From contig NZ_BLZO01000038.1 in NCBI RefSeq assembly GCF_014132355.1, positions 1 through 47,553 of the forward strand: a stretch of DNA of 47,553 bases. Reading direction: 5' to 3'. Source of the DNA: Okeania sp. KiyG1. GTDB taxonomy: Bacteria; Cyanobacteriota; Cyanobacteriia; Cyanobacteriales; Microcoleaceae. Positions within the stretch are counted from its first letter, which is position 1, and each line of letters begins with the position of its first letter. Shown one piece after another: positions 35,236 through 44,782 of this stretch. The notes beneath the pieces are model-generated. The model was given only the letters and a program-made list of their open reading frames with translations. It was not told where the DNA came from and made no database searches. The position numbers were made by a program, and so were the translations under genes.

Positions 35236-35404
35236 TATCAAATCCGTCTAATTGCACATAGATCCAATAACGTCATAATCAGTATTTTAAGCTATTAGAC
35301 ATCTCCAATAATAAAAAATCAAATCAATTATTGCAAATAAATTATCAATTCTTTATCCCTACTCCCTACTCCCTACTCCCTACTCCCTCTTTTCTGGAGA
35401 TGTC
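35236..35404. mobile_element. MITE remnant (TATCAAATCCG) and a TA-type MITE
   Basis: TATCAAATCCGTCTAATTGC at 35236 is a single left end of the TNA family, with no right end found. At 35298-35404 a separate 107-bp element has GACATCTCCA / TGGAGATGTC ends flanked by TA, as for IS630/Tc1-type elements; its interior is a CCCTACT heptamer run. Confidence 0.7.
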
Positions 35405-35414
35405 TATTGTAAGT

Positions 35415-35945
35415 TTAAGAAGATTTAGAATTCAGGCAACGAGTCAGTTCAACAAGCTGTTGATAAACTGATTCATGGGTATATTCATCATCGGGGTGAG
35501 CTGGCTCTCCCGGACGCTGAAAATAAGGTCGCTCATTATTTATTTTTCCCCAGAGCATATCGACCTGACGTACTAGCTCATGAAGAATTGGGGGATTCTC
35601 CAAAATGGACTTCAATAATCCCAATAAAGCTTGCAATGGCGAATCTAGATGTTTACTAATTCGGGCTGTATCTTCATCAACCCACCTATATAAAACTGCT
35701 TCTAAAACTCCTGAGACATCCCGCAAATTTTGGCTAATCAAAGTATTGATTTCAGCCTTGACCTGCACCAACTTCGGAACTGGAGATTCCCCTTTCATAA
35801 AACCACCACCTTCTTGACCAATAACATCAGCCAAGGTAAATTCCCGGCCTCTCAACAGTTCGCGTCGTATATCTTCCTCTTCTAGTTGATTCTGAGGTTT
35901 TTCTTTTGGGTGAGATTGTTCGGAGTTGGAGGAGTCTGAAGTCAT
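35415..35945 (-). CDS. Unidentified 176-aa protein downstream of the STAND gene
   Basis: The soluble protein starts with a charged, Ser/Gln-rich segment (1-30), then RRELLRGREFTLADVIGQEG, GGGFMKGESPVPKLVQVKAE and a helical domain (INTLISQNLRDVSGVLEAVL to HELVRQVDMLWGK). I do not recognise it. It is the third minus-strand gene after the CHAT protease and STAND-WD40 genes, 175 bp beyond the latter. It could be a component or regulator of that module, or only a neighbour. The TA-type MITE touches its 3' end. Confidence 0.6.
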   Translation of the reverse strand: MTSDSSNSEQSHPKEKPQNQLEEEDIRRELLRGREFTLADVIGQEGGGFMKGESPVPKLVQVKAEINTLISQNLRDVSGVLEAVLYRWVDEDTARISKHLDSPLQALLGLLKSILENPPILHELVRQVDMLWGKINNERPYFQRPGEPAHPDDEYTHESVYQQLVELTRCLNSKSS

Positions 35946-36120
35946 TACTTAATTAAGACTAAATTCTAATTCAGGGATTTTTCTTAAATTTTAATGGGCG
36001 ATCGGTAGTAACGGAACCAACTTGTAAGCTTTCTTATTAATATTTAAAATAAATAAACAAACAATATTTATCTTTTCCCTTATGGTTTTGCCAATGAGAG
36101 GAAATGATTAATTAATTGAA

Positions 36121-39100
36121 TTATCGCTTACAAGTCTGCTTTGCTTCCCAAGCGACATCATCAGGATCAGCTTCAACCAAGATACGATGATAGCGGAGTT
36201 TCTCACAAAGCCTACCCACTAACCCCTGAAACGAAATTTCCCACACCCGCACCCCGCCCTCTTGACTGCCAGAGACAATCTGTGTGCCATCATGGTTAAA
36301 TTCTACTGACATGACCATACCTTGATGCTGTAAAGCCTCGCCAATTTGCTTACCTGTGTTGGCATCCCACACCCGCACTGTGTTGTCACGACTGCCAGAG
36401 ACAATCTTTGTGCCATCATGGTTAAATGCCACTGAATTGACCGAATCCTGATGCAGTAGAGCCTCGCCAATTTGCTCGCCTGTGTTGGCATCCCACACCC
36501 GCACTTTGTTGTCACGACTGCCAGAGACAATCTTTGTGCCATCATGGTTAAATGCCACTGAATAGACCCAATCCTGATGCTGTAAAGCCTCGCCAATTTG
36601 CTTACCTGTGTTGGCATCCCACACTCGCACCGTGCCGTCGTGACTGCCAGAAACAATCTTTGTGCCATCATGGTTAAATGCCACTGACTCGACCCCACCC
36701 TGATGCTGTAAAGCCTCGCCAATTTGCTCACCTTTGTTGGCATCCCACACCCGCACCGTGCCGTCGTAACTGCCAGAGACAATCTTTGTGCCATCATGGT
36801 TAAATGCCACTGAATTGAACCTAACCGGATACTGTAAAGCCTCGCCAATTTGCTTACCTTTGTTGGCATCCCACACCCGCACCGTGCCGTCGTAACTGCC
36901 AGAAACAATCTTTGTGCCATCATGGTTGAATGCCACTGAATTGAATCTAACCGGATACTGTAAAGCCTCGCCAATTTGCTTACCTTTGTTGGCATCCCAC
37001 ACCGACACCTTGCCGTCTGGACTGGCCGAGACAATCTTTGTGCCATCATGGTTAAATGCCACTGAATTGACCCCAAGCTGTACCTCGCCAATTTGCTTAC
37101 CTTTGTTGGCATCCCACACCCGCACCGTGCGGTCGTGACTGCCAGAGACAATCTTTGTGCCATCATGGTTGAATGCCACTGAATTGACCGAATCCTGATG
37201 CTGTAAAGCCTCGCCAATTTGCTTACCTGTGTTGGCATCCCACACCCGCACCGTGCGGTCGTGACTGCCAGAGACAATCTTTGTGCCATCATGGTTAAAT
37301 GCTACTGACTTGACCCCACCCTGATGCTGTAAAGCCTCGCCAATTTGCTTACCTGTGTTGGCATCCCACACTCGCACTGTGTTGTCGTGACTGCCAGAGA
37401 CAATCTTTGTGCTATCATGGTTAAATGCCACTGACTCGACCCCAAACTGATGCTGTACCTCGCCAATTTGCTCACCTGTGTTGGCATCCCACACCCGCAC
37501 CGTGCGGTCGTGACTGCCAGAGACAATCTTTGTGCCATCATGGTTAAATCCCACTGACTCGACCCAATCCTGATGCTGTAAAGCCTCGCCAATTTGCTCA
37601 CCTGTGTTGGCATCCCACACTCGCACTGTGTTGTCACGACTGCCAGAGACAATCTTTGTGCCATCATGGTTAAATGCTACTGAATAGACCATACCTTGAT
37701 GCTGTAAAGCCTCGCCAATTTGCTTACCTGTGTTGGCATCCCACACCCGCACCGTGCCGTCGTAACTGCCAGAGACAATCTTTGTGCCATCATGGTTAAA
37801 TCCCACTGACCAGACCATACCTTGATGCTGTAAAGCCTCGCCAATTTGCTTACCTGTGTTGGCATCCCACACTCGCACCGTGCCGTCGTGACTGCCAGAA
37901 ACAATCTTTGTGCCATCATGGTTAAATGCCACTGAATAGACCAGATACTGATGCCCCTGCAATCTATTTCGCTCCCGGAGTGCCCGAAAAGAATCTAAGA
38001 TTGCCCCATGAGCACCAGGAGAAGCCCCACGATTAGGAAACTGAACTAGGGGAGATTGAGTTAGGCCAGCAGCAGCCAGGGCATGAACTGCCGCTTCAAC
38101 GGGATCGGTAGGAAGAGTCGCTTTCGCTGTTGCGACTAGTTGTTCCACTCGCTGACGTTCTGCCTTTTGCAGTTGCTGGAAAGCGAACCCAGCAAAAGTA
38201 ATTGCACCTATAGAAATAATGCTCAAGCCAAAAATAGCCCGCTTCTGAAATTTGAGAGCCTGCTTCTGAAAGAGTTGCTGCTGTCGCTCTTTCTCTTGGC
38301 GATTTTCCTCCGCTTGGCTAGATGCCTGAAAAAATTCCACCTGCAAAGGAGTCATATCTTTACTAAGTCGCTGATGATATTCCTGAAGCAACTCCAAATC
38401 AGGGGGTCGCCACAAATTCCCTTCTGGACGGTTATTTTCATTCCAATAATTTGCTGCCTCGTCTAAGCGCCTTTGAAAGCGAATATCTTCCCGACTGCCA
38501 TCTAGCCATTCCTGAAATTTTCCCCAATGCTCAAACAAGGCTTCATGGGTAACTTCAGCGGTTTCGCTGCTGCCTGTTGCGGAGAGGGTAATTAGTCGCA
38601 CTCCGGGCGCAGAAAATAAATTAACTACTCGTTTTAACTCTTCTGGCTGATTTTGATGAGACTCTAAACTATCTAGCAAAGCCCGACGCCGGGTGTCTTT
38701 CGTTCCCTCTCCCAGTTGTACTAATCCCAAAAATACTCGTCGGGCAATTTCCTGTTCCTCTGGTTTGAGGTTGTCATAAATGCGTTGAGCTTCTCCGGCC
38801 AAAGCTCCCCCCACACCACCAATGTCTTGGAGAGTCTGGGTTGGTTGTTTCCCCTCTAATAATCCTTCCCAAATCCGAGTTAGGGCAAACTGTAACAGTG
38901 GTAAGGCCCCTTCTCGCCCTTCGGTATCTTTAATTAATAAATTAATCGTGGCCTCATCCAAAGGATGTCCCGCCAACTCTGCGGGTTTAGCGATCGCCTG
39001 CTGTAATTCGGCTTCGTTCATGGCAGGTACTAAATAACCTTGCTGAGTAAACAGACGATTTAGTTGGGAATGTTTCTGAGTTTCCTCTAAAAAGTCACTG

Positions 39101-39876
39101 CGGAATGTGACAATCACTGTAACTCGTTTCGATTTATCTTGGGCAGCACAAAGCAAATTACCGACAAAAGCATCTCTTTGAGTTTGATTTTCACAAAGGG
39201 TATAAACTTCTTCAAACTGATCTACCAGGACAATTAATGGAGAGGTGGCGATGTGGGGAAATACATTAGCAATACGTCGCAACCCATCATATTCCCCACT
39301 TTCATTACTGTGCTTCAGCTCTCCTTCAAACTCCCGACTTTTGACAACCGGAGCCAAATCATTAGTGACAATTCTAGCCAATACTGTTGCTAATGCTTCT
39401 AAAGGATTAGTCCCTGGCACTAAAATCGCTACTCTAGCTGTATCGTACCCAGGTATTGGCCTTCGTGCCAGTTCTGGAATTAGCCCCGCCCTGGCCAAGG
39501 AGGATTTTCCCGAACCAGAAGGCCCATAAATTGGTAATAAACGAATTGCATCAGCAGATTCATATAAAGAGCGCAGTTTCTCCCACAAATCAGCAATCTG
39601 TGTTTCTCGGCCAAAAAAGCGATCGCCATCGGTTTCCTGAAATGCCAATAATCCTTTGTAGGGATTTTCACCAATAGCAGCTCCAGCCTTTTTCTGAGCT
39701 GACTCCTCTGCCTGGCCAGAAGTGGCTCCAAATATAGCTTGGCCACCACTAACATAGACCACCATGCCACCCAACACCTGACCGATGGACTGGTTGCGAT
39801 CGCCATGAATGTCTTGTTGAGTTTGCAGTTCAGGGTTTGGCAAATTGGGAACTTGAGACTCTTGGGAGGATGACAT
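36121..39876 (-). CDS. nSTAND ATPase with 14 WD40 repeats
   Basis: The 1251-residue protein is a STAND-type signal-transduction ATPase. Residues 24-50 hold GDRNQSIGQVLGGMVVYVSG, related to a motif in the neighbouring CHAT protein. NPYKGLLAFQETDGDRFFGR (71-90) opens the ATPase domain; Walker A GPSGSGKSS is 118-126 and Walker B LIVLVDQFEE 214-223. A hydrophobic helix (about 568-590, FGLSIISIGAITFAGFAFQQ) may anchor it to the membrane. From about 660 there are 14 WD40 repeats, enough for two seven-bladed propellers, nearly identical in sequence (FNHDGTKIVSGS(H/R/Y)D, VRVWDAN(T/K)GKQIGEAL). Repeats sense a ligand; the ATPase would oligomerise. It is 95 bp downstream of the CHAT gene on the same strand. 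Confidence 0.92.
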   Translation of the reverse strand: MSSSQESQVPNLPNPELQTQQDIHGDRNQSIGQVLGGMVVYVSGGQAIFGATSGQAEESAQKKAGAAIGENPYKGLLAFQETDGDRFFGRETQIADLWEKLRSLYESADAIRLLPIYGPSGSGKSSLARAGLIPELARRPIPGYDTARVAILVPGTNPLEALATVLARIVTNDLAPVVKSREFEGELKHSNESGEYDGLRRIANVFPHIATSPLIVLVDQFEEVYTLCENQTQRDAFVGNLLCAAQDKSKRVTVIVTFRSDFLEETQKHSQLNRLFTQQGYLVPAMNEAELQQAIAKPAELAGHPLDEATINLLIKDTEGREGALPLLQFALTRIWEGLLEGKQPTQTLQDIGGVGGALAGEAQRIYDNLKPEEQEIARRVFLGLVQLGEGTKDTRRRALLDSLESHQNQPEELKRVVNLFSAPGVRLITLSATGSSETAEVTHEALFEHWGKFQEWLDGSREDIRFQRRLDEAANYWNENNRPEGNLWRPPDLELLQEYHQRLSKDMTPLQVEFFQASSQAEENRQEKERQQQLFQKQALKFQKRAIFGLSIISIGAITFAGFAFQQLQKAERQRVEQLVATAKATLPTDPVEAAVHALAAAGLTQSPLVQFPNRGASPGAHGAILDSFRALRERNRLQGHQYLVYSVAFNHDGTKIVSGSHDGTVRVWDANTGKQIGEALQHQGMVWSVGFNHDGTKIVSGSYDGTVRVWDANTGKQIGEALQHQGMVYSVAFNHDGTKIVSGSRDNTVRVWDANTGEQIGEALQHQDWVESVGFNHDGTKIVSGSHDRTVRVWDANTGEQIGEVQHQFGVESVAFNHDSTKIVSGSHDNTVRVWDANTGKQIGEALQHQGGVKSVAFNHDGTKIVSGSHDRTVRVWDANTGKQIGEALQHQDSVNSVAFNHDGTKIVSGSHDRTVRVWDANKGKQIGEVQLGVNSVAFNHDGTKIVSASPDGKVSVWDANKGKQIGEALQYPVRFNSVAFNHDGTKIVSGSYDGTVRVWDANKGKQIGEALQYPVRFNSVAFNHDGTKIVSGSYDGTVRVWDANKGEQIGEALQHQGGVESVAFNHDGTKIVSGSHDGTVRVWDANTGKQIGEALQHQDWVYSVAFNHDGTKIVSGSRDNKVRVWDANTGEQIGEALLHQDSVNSVAFNHDGTKIVSGSRDNTVRVWDANTGKQIGEALQHQGMVMSVEFNHDGTQIVSGSQEGGVRVWEISFQGLVGRLCEKLRYHRILVEADPDDVAWEAKQTCKR

Positions 39877-39971
39877 AAGTTTTCAGATTTGTTTTTATTA
39901 GTAAAATAAACAGGACTTAGAGACTTTTTGTAACCGTACTATTTGATAAACTAGCTCTTAGATTTAGAAAA

Positions 39972-41057
39972 TTAGATAATTTTTCGTTCAATTATCGGGG
40001 TCAAATGTTCAGGAATACCTGCCATCTGAATCGCAGTACATCCCAGTTTATAAGCAAATTCAATGGACTCTCCAGAGGCGATCGCTTCGTAAAACCCAAT
40101 GGCAAATTCAATAGCAGCTTTATCCCCGACTGCCTTATTCATCCCAATCACATAAGGTATATGTTTAGCGATCGCTTTAGCCTGAACTTCTGAGTAACAA
40201 GCATTGAGGACAACACATTCTATTTGTGGACCAAACAATTCAAATAAGTTAAATAATGCCTCGGTACTCACAAGCTGCACCTCACCTGCATCATCTTCTA
40301 ATACTAACCCGTCTGCACCGCTACCATGTCCAGAAAAATGCACAATCTGGGGTTTGCAATCAAGTAATGCTTGGTAAACATCTCTAGGACGAACAGCCCA
40401 TTGTTGTTGTATAGTAAAAGCATCTTGGCGATGAGTGCGCTTCAGTCTCGATTGAATTTCCCGCACTTCTTCACTCAATCGTAGCTGAGATGTCCCAACA
40501 GGATTAGCTGCTAAAATCAGAATTGTTTTAACATTTTTTTGAGTGTTCGTTGCTGGTATTGTGGGTGGGGGTGTTTCCGCAACTTCACCTTGATTAAACT
40601 GCGAACCAAAAGTAATACTTCCCTGAAAATCCTTAAAAACCTGTCCCCCGGAAACTGCAGATACTTCTCCTCTAGAAACCGTACCAATAGTCTGATTGTG
40701 ATTACCTGCCACATTTTGAGTAACTCTGCTGCCAGAGTTGCCATTTGAAGAGCCTTCTTTGAGAATTTGGGCGATCGCTTCTGCTAAACTTGGGTTTTCT
40801 TGGAGTAAAGTCTCTAACTCTTCCTGAAACACGTCTTTACGAGCTTTACTTTCCGGCTTTGCTTCCAACTGTTGGGCTGCTATTTTAGCATCTTCTTTTG
40901 CTTCTACTTGAGGTTGCAACTTCTCCCAAATTTTTTGAGCCTTATTCCAAGTATCCTCACCAATTTTATTCGCAGCACTCTCGGCTGATTTCTCACCAAG
41001 TTTCAGCAAAAAAGGGAGACAAGGGCTAAGTAAACCCATCAGTCCTACAATGTCCAT
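39972..41057 (-). CDS. CHAT-domain caspase-like protease
   Basis: The 361-residue protein has a C-terminal CHAT peptidase domain (about 172-361) with the catalytic pair His244 in VHFSGHGSG and Cys287 in VVLNACYSE; LILAANPVGTSQLRLSEEVR opens it. Residues 1-100 are helical and charged (GLLSPCLPFLLKLGEKSAES, EDTWNKAQKIWEKL), like an effector-associated or adaptor region. Residues 112-150 hold VAGNHNQTIGTVSRGEVSAV and SGGQVFKDFQGSITFG. CHAT proteases in bacteria act in programmed death and type III CRISPR or STAND defence. The next gene is a STAND-WD40 protein with the related motif, so the two probably work together. Confidence 0.9.
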   Translation of the reverse strand: MDIVGLMGLLSPCLPFLLKLGEKSAESAANKIGEDTWNKAQKIWEKLQPQVEAKEDAKIAAQQLEAKPESKARKDVFQEELETLLQENPSLAEAIAQILKEGSSNGNSGSRVTQNVAGNHNQTIGTVSRGEVSAVSGGQVFKDFQGSITFGSQFNQGEVAETPPPTIPATNTQKNVKTILILAANPVGTSQLRLSEEVREIQSRLKRTHRQDAFTIQQQWAVRPRDVYQALLDCKPQIVHFSGHGSGADGLVLEDDAGEVQLVSTEALFNLFELFGPQIECVVLNACYSEVQAKAIAKHIPYVIGMNKAVGDKAAIEFAIGFYEAIASGESIEFAYKLGCTAIQMAGIPEHLTPIIERKII

Positions 41058-41166
41058 CTCGTTGACCTCTTTATAGTTTCTTTGTAGTTATAGTTACAGA
41101 TATTCCAATATCTTTCATTCTATCTGTTGTGTTTTCAGGAAAGTAATTGTTTGTGACAATTATTTA

Positions 41167-41370
41167 TACCAATTTCCTAAAGTCAGACTACACATACAGC
41201 GCTTCTCGTTGTTATGAGGTATACCCTGAAACGGGCAAGATGCCAGCACTAAAATATTTTCACCATTTAATCTGTACATCATTTGCCTGAAATATGCTGT
41301 AAATTGACATTTTGGCTTTCAAGGTTGATAGATACTTTTAAAAGTGTTGTTTAAGTTTATGAAATTGGTA
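41167..41370. mobile_element. MITE-like element (TACCAATTTC ends), copy 3
   Basis: TACCAATTTCC at 41167 and GAAATTGGTA ending at 41370 flank 204 bp, with TTA duplicated on both sides. The ends match the elements at 22364 and 23890 but the core is different. Apart from this, 41058-41634 holds nothing I can identify. Confidence 0.75.
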
Positions 41371-41634
41371 TTACATTTTGTCTGAATCTTAGCCATACCT
41401 CAGTTTCCTAACTAAATAAAAATACTTTATAATTTAATATATTGGTTTGTCTTTCAGTCACCTGAATGCTTATAGCAATTCCCAAAAAGCATGAGGTAAA
41501 AAATTCTAGTTTTGAGGGAACAGGGAACATGGAATAATAATAAAGATAACTGTACTTCACGAGCTTGAGAAACGCTATAGATACTAATCTAGATTGGCGA
41601 TAACAGTAGAAATTTCTGTAAAGAGTTTTTAATT

Positions 41635-42335
41635 ATGAAACTTCCCAATGGAATTAAAGCTAACTTAGGTGATAAAATTGAAAATTATTGTCTTAATTTT
41701 AATCATCAAAAAGGGAAAAATAAAGCCACTCTTTTTCAACAAAAGCTAGGAATAACATTAGAAAATGTAGGAATTTTGAAAAGTGCCATTAAAAAAGCTG
41801 TTCAACAATGAATAATGAATAATGAATAATGAATAATGAATAATTACCTCTCCTTGAAAAGAAGAGGATTGACAAAGAGATGAAAATTTTTCTTTATTAT
41901 CCCCTTAAAAGGGGAGGCGCATACCCACAATTTTTCGGTAAGCATTTCCTGCGGAATGCTGCGCAAACAGCCGTCAGCTATAAGCCAGCCTCCTATCGGA
42001 TGAACTGCGTTAACAGCTATTGTTTTTTTAGTTCTAGATAAAAGCTTTACTAATTGAGTAAGTATTAAATTTTACTATAAAAACTGCCTGAAATAGTCTG
42101 TATATTAAAATCCCTTTATCAGAGCTGAGAGCTGACAGCTAATAGCTGAATGCTTACAAAAGCTGTTATCAATGAATCAGTTATTATTCGTAAAGTCAAT
42201 GAATATAGTACACACTATAATATGAAGTTCTTTCTCAAGACTGATATAGGAGAATCTCTGATTTTAGTTGCCTGGATAATTCGTACAGGAGAAGATTTTC
42301 CGAGATTAACAAATTGTTATCCTGTTAGTAAGTGA
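41635..42335 (+). pseudogene. DUF6883 gene split by an insertion (copy 3)
   Basis: The start MKLPNGIKANLGDKIENYCL-NFNHQKGKNKATLFQQKL runs to KSAIKKAVQQ-stop at 41811. After about 344 bp of foreign DNA the frame returns at 42150 with KAVINESVIIRKVNEYSTHY and ends LTNCYPVSK at 42335. AAAAGCTGTT stands at both junctions. The insert ends in GCTGAATGCTTAC and includes a GTAAGCATTTCC end at 41938 plus an ATAATGA heptamer run and other sequence on its left, so it is composite. The gene order DUF6883 then DUF4926 is the same as in copy 2. Confidence 0.85.
41938..42149. mobile_element. MITE of the GTAAGCATT family in the DUF6883 gene
   Basis: GTAAGCATTTCC at 41938 and GCTGAATGCTTAC ending at 42149 bound 212 bp. 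Its interior (AGCCTCCTATCGGATGAACT, TTAGTTCTAGATAAAAGC) is like the MITE at 21034. The right flank AAAAGCTG also occurs left of the composite insert at 41793-41800. Confidence 0.8.
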
Positions 42336-42338
42336 GAT

Positions 42339-42587
42339 ATGATTATGACCCAATTACAAGAATTAGATATAGTTGCATTAACTGAAGATAGACAAACAAC
42401 TCATTTTGAAACAGGAGAACCTATTACTTTATATAAAGGACAAGTAGGAACAATTGTTATGGAATACGATAACAATGTTTTTGAAGTAGATTTTTCTGAT
42501 AATGATGGAAGAACTTATGCAATGGAAACTCTTCCAGGCGATCGACTAATACAATTACATTATGAATTAGTAGAAGTTGTTGCTTAA
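42339..42587 (+). CDS. DUF4926 small protein (copy 3)
   Basis: This is the only full-length copy here: 82 residues, MIMTQLQELDIVALTEDRQT to QLHYELVEVVA, with ITLYKGQVGTIVMEYDNNVF and DNDGRTYAMETLPGDRLIQL. Start ATG at 42339 or 42345. It lies three bases after the stop of the split DUF6883 gene, so the two were translationally coupled. Function unknown; a partner or immunity-like role toward DUF6883 is inferred from their constant pairing here (three times). Confidence 0.85.
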   Translation: MIMTQLQELDIVALTEDRQTTHFETGEPITLYKGQVGTIVMEYDNNVFEVDFSDNDGRTYAMETLPGDRLIQLHYELVEVVA

Positions 42588-42727
42588 TGCTTTAAAAAAC
42601 AATATCCAAAATGTCTATTAATAAGTAGAAAAATCAGTTTGAGTAGAATTAAAGTTAAAATAAAGCCAACTAACATAGCAAATTATATCCCATATAACTG
42701 GAAGCTTTTTTTACTGCTTTTATATAA

Positions 42728-44490
42728 ATGCAATCTAAAATTCAAACCTTACCTAAAGAAGTTGTCAATTTAATTGCCGCTGGAGAAGTGATTGATTCTT
42801 TAGCAGCAGTAGTACGAGAATTAGTAGAAAATTCTCTGGATGCTGGTGCAACTCGCATCATAATTTCGATTATTTCTGAACAGTGGCGAGTGCAAATTTC
42901 TGACAATGGTACGGGTATGAATTTAGCTAATTTAAAACAAGCAGCTAATCCTCATAGTACGAGTAAAATTACTAATTTTCAAGACCTAACAAAAATTACC
43001 AGTTTGGGATTTCGTGGAGAAGCACTTCATAGTTTAGCTAATCTCTCAAATTTAGAAATATTAAGTCGCCCTAAATCGCCTCTTTTAGAGAATGAAAATG
43101 AAGGTTGGCGAGTTGTTTATAACGAGCAAGGAAAGGCTGTTGAAGTTGAAAGAGTTGCTGTTGCTCCTGGTACTATTGTTAAAGTTTCTAATCTGTTTGG
43201 AAAATGGCCTGTACGTCGTCAAGGAATGCCTTCTTTGGCACAACAAATGCGAGGTATACAATTAGTTATTCAGCAAATAGCACTTTGTTATCCTGATGTT
43301 ACTTGGCAAGTTTGGCAGGGTAGTAAATTATGGATACAAATTAGTCCTGGTGCTACGGCAAAACAAATTTTACCTCAAATTTTATCGACGGTAAGATTGA
43401 GCGATTTACAGTATATTCAACAAGAAATTGATGAGCAAGAAGCAGAAGAATTAAATCTCAAAACATCAAATTTTTCCCAATATCAAGATTCTCAATTTTT
43501 GGATAGACAATCATTAGAATTAGTTTTGGGTTTGCCAGATAGATGTCATCGGAGACGACCTGATTGGGTAAAAGTTGCTATTAATGGAAGAGTGGTAAAA
43601 GTACCAGAATTAGAACAAAAAATTATTAGTTCTTTGGCACGGACTTGCCCTCGCGATCGCTATCCTATCTGTTTTATTCATTTCCAAATTTTTCCTCATC
43701 AAATAAATTGGAATCGTCATCCGGCAAAAACAGAAGTTTATCTTCATAACCTCAGTTTTTGGCAACAACAAATCGAGCTAGCAATTGCTAAGGCATTACA
43801 ATTTAGTATGGAAGTAATGCCGGAATTTCCTTTATCAGAAAGGGTAGAAAAAATCTTAAAAGTATCTGAAAATACAGGGAATTATCAAACTCGTCGGTCG
43901 ATACAAGTTTCTCCAGATAATACAGCAGAAAAAAGTCAAGAATTTGGATTGATAGAACTTAAGGCGATCGCTCAATTACACAATACTTATATAGTGGCTG
44001 AACATCCGACTGGCATTTGGTTAATCGAGCAACATATTGCCCATGAAAGAGTTTTATATGAACAATTATGTGATGCTTGGGAAATAATTTCTTTAGAGCC
44101 ACCAATTATTTTGCATAATTTATCTTCTGGTCAAATAGAACAACTTCAACGCTTAAATATAGAAGTAGAAATTTTGGAGATTTCCTTTGGGCAGCTCGTA
44201 CTGCTCCGGCAATTTTAGCAAAAAGAAATGACTGTGCTGAAGCTTTAATTGAACTGAGTAATGGTGGCGATTTAGAATCTGCTAAAGTAGCTACTTCTTG
44301 TCGTAGTGCTATTAGAAATGGAACTCCTTTAAGTCTGTCAGAAATGCAAAGTTTATTAAATCAATGGCAACTTACTCGTAACCCTCGTACTTGTCCTCAT
44401 GGCAGACCAATTTATTTATCTTTAGAAGAATCAGCTTTAGCTCGTTTCTTTAGACGACATTGGGTAATTGGAAAAAGTCATGGAATTTGA
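42728..44490 (+). CDS. mutL: DNA mismatch repair protein MutL (with a 1-bp frameshift)
   Basis: The N-terminal GHKL ATPase of MutL is clear: LIAAGEVIDSLAAVVRELVE with NSLDAGA (motif I), DNGTGM (motif II), TSKI and GFRGEALHSL (motif III). The C-terminal dimerisation domain follows (ELKAIAQLHNTYIVAE, LIEQHIAHERVLYE). The reading frame breaks in a T4 run at 44172-44175; with five T it would read EVEIFGDFLWAARTAPAILA and continue through CRSAIRNGTPLSLSEM and TCPHGRPIYLSLE to HWVIGKSHGI, stop at 44488-44490. AAGEVI normally carries an R/K after it in a conserved position; here it is DSLAAV. MutL works with MutS in mismatch repair. If the shift is real, repair would be defective, but a sequencing error in the homopolymer is as likely. 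Confidence 0.92.
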
Positions 44491-44652
44491 AAGTAGTTTC
44501 CTGATGCTCTTCTAAAAAATCAAAATCTGTTACTAAATTATTAACGTCTTCGACAATTTGATCAAAATATATAATTCTGAAACCATCTTGATTAGTTTGA
44601 GCGCTATAATCTAAACCATACATAGAGTCGTGACTAGCATCTATATAAAATT
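44491..44652 (-). pseudogene. DUF1963 (YwqG-like) gene, 3' part
   Basis: Minus-strand FYIDASHDSMYGLDYSAQTN then QDGFRIIYFDQIVEDV and TDFDFLEEHQETTF continue the DUF1963 protein whose start is at 46380. The first Gln comes back when the IS is removed (EIL-Q-FYIDA). The fragment ends at the mutL stop; the last third of the family domain is missing, so the gene was also truncated by an older rearrangement. Confidence 0.8.
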
Positions 44653-44782
44653 TTGACATACTCCCCGGCCTAAAAGCACGGGGATTCTCACGAAAAGTGA
44701 TTCTTTGCTCACCGACACAGCTTACTAAATCAAGTTGCCCATCATTAGCAGAGGCCGTTGTCTCCCAAAGCATTCCCTATTA

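Noticed and set aside
36303-37919. Long open frames overlapping the WD40 region (up to 329 aa)
   Set aside because: They are out-of-frame readings of the near-identical 126-bp WD40 repeats (MAQRLSLAVTTARCGCGMPT) and only reflect its codon bias.
44450-44773. A 107-aa minus-strand gene at the end of mutL
   Set aside because: Its start is IS-end sequence and its last 13 residues are antisense to mutL; only the middle is DUF1963 coding.
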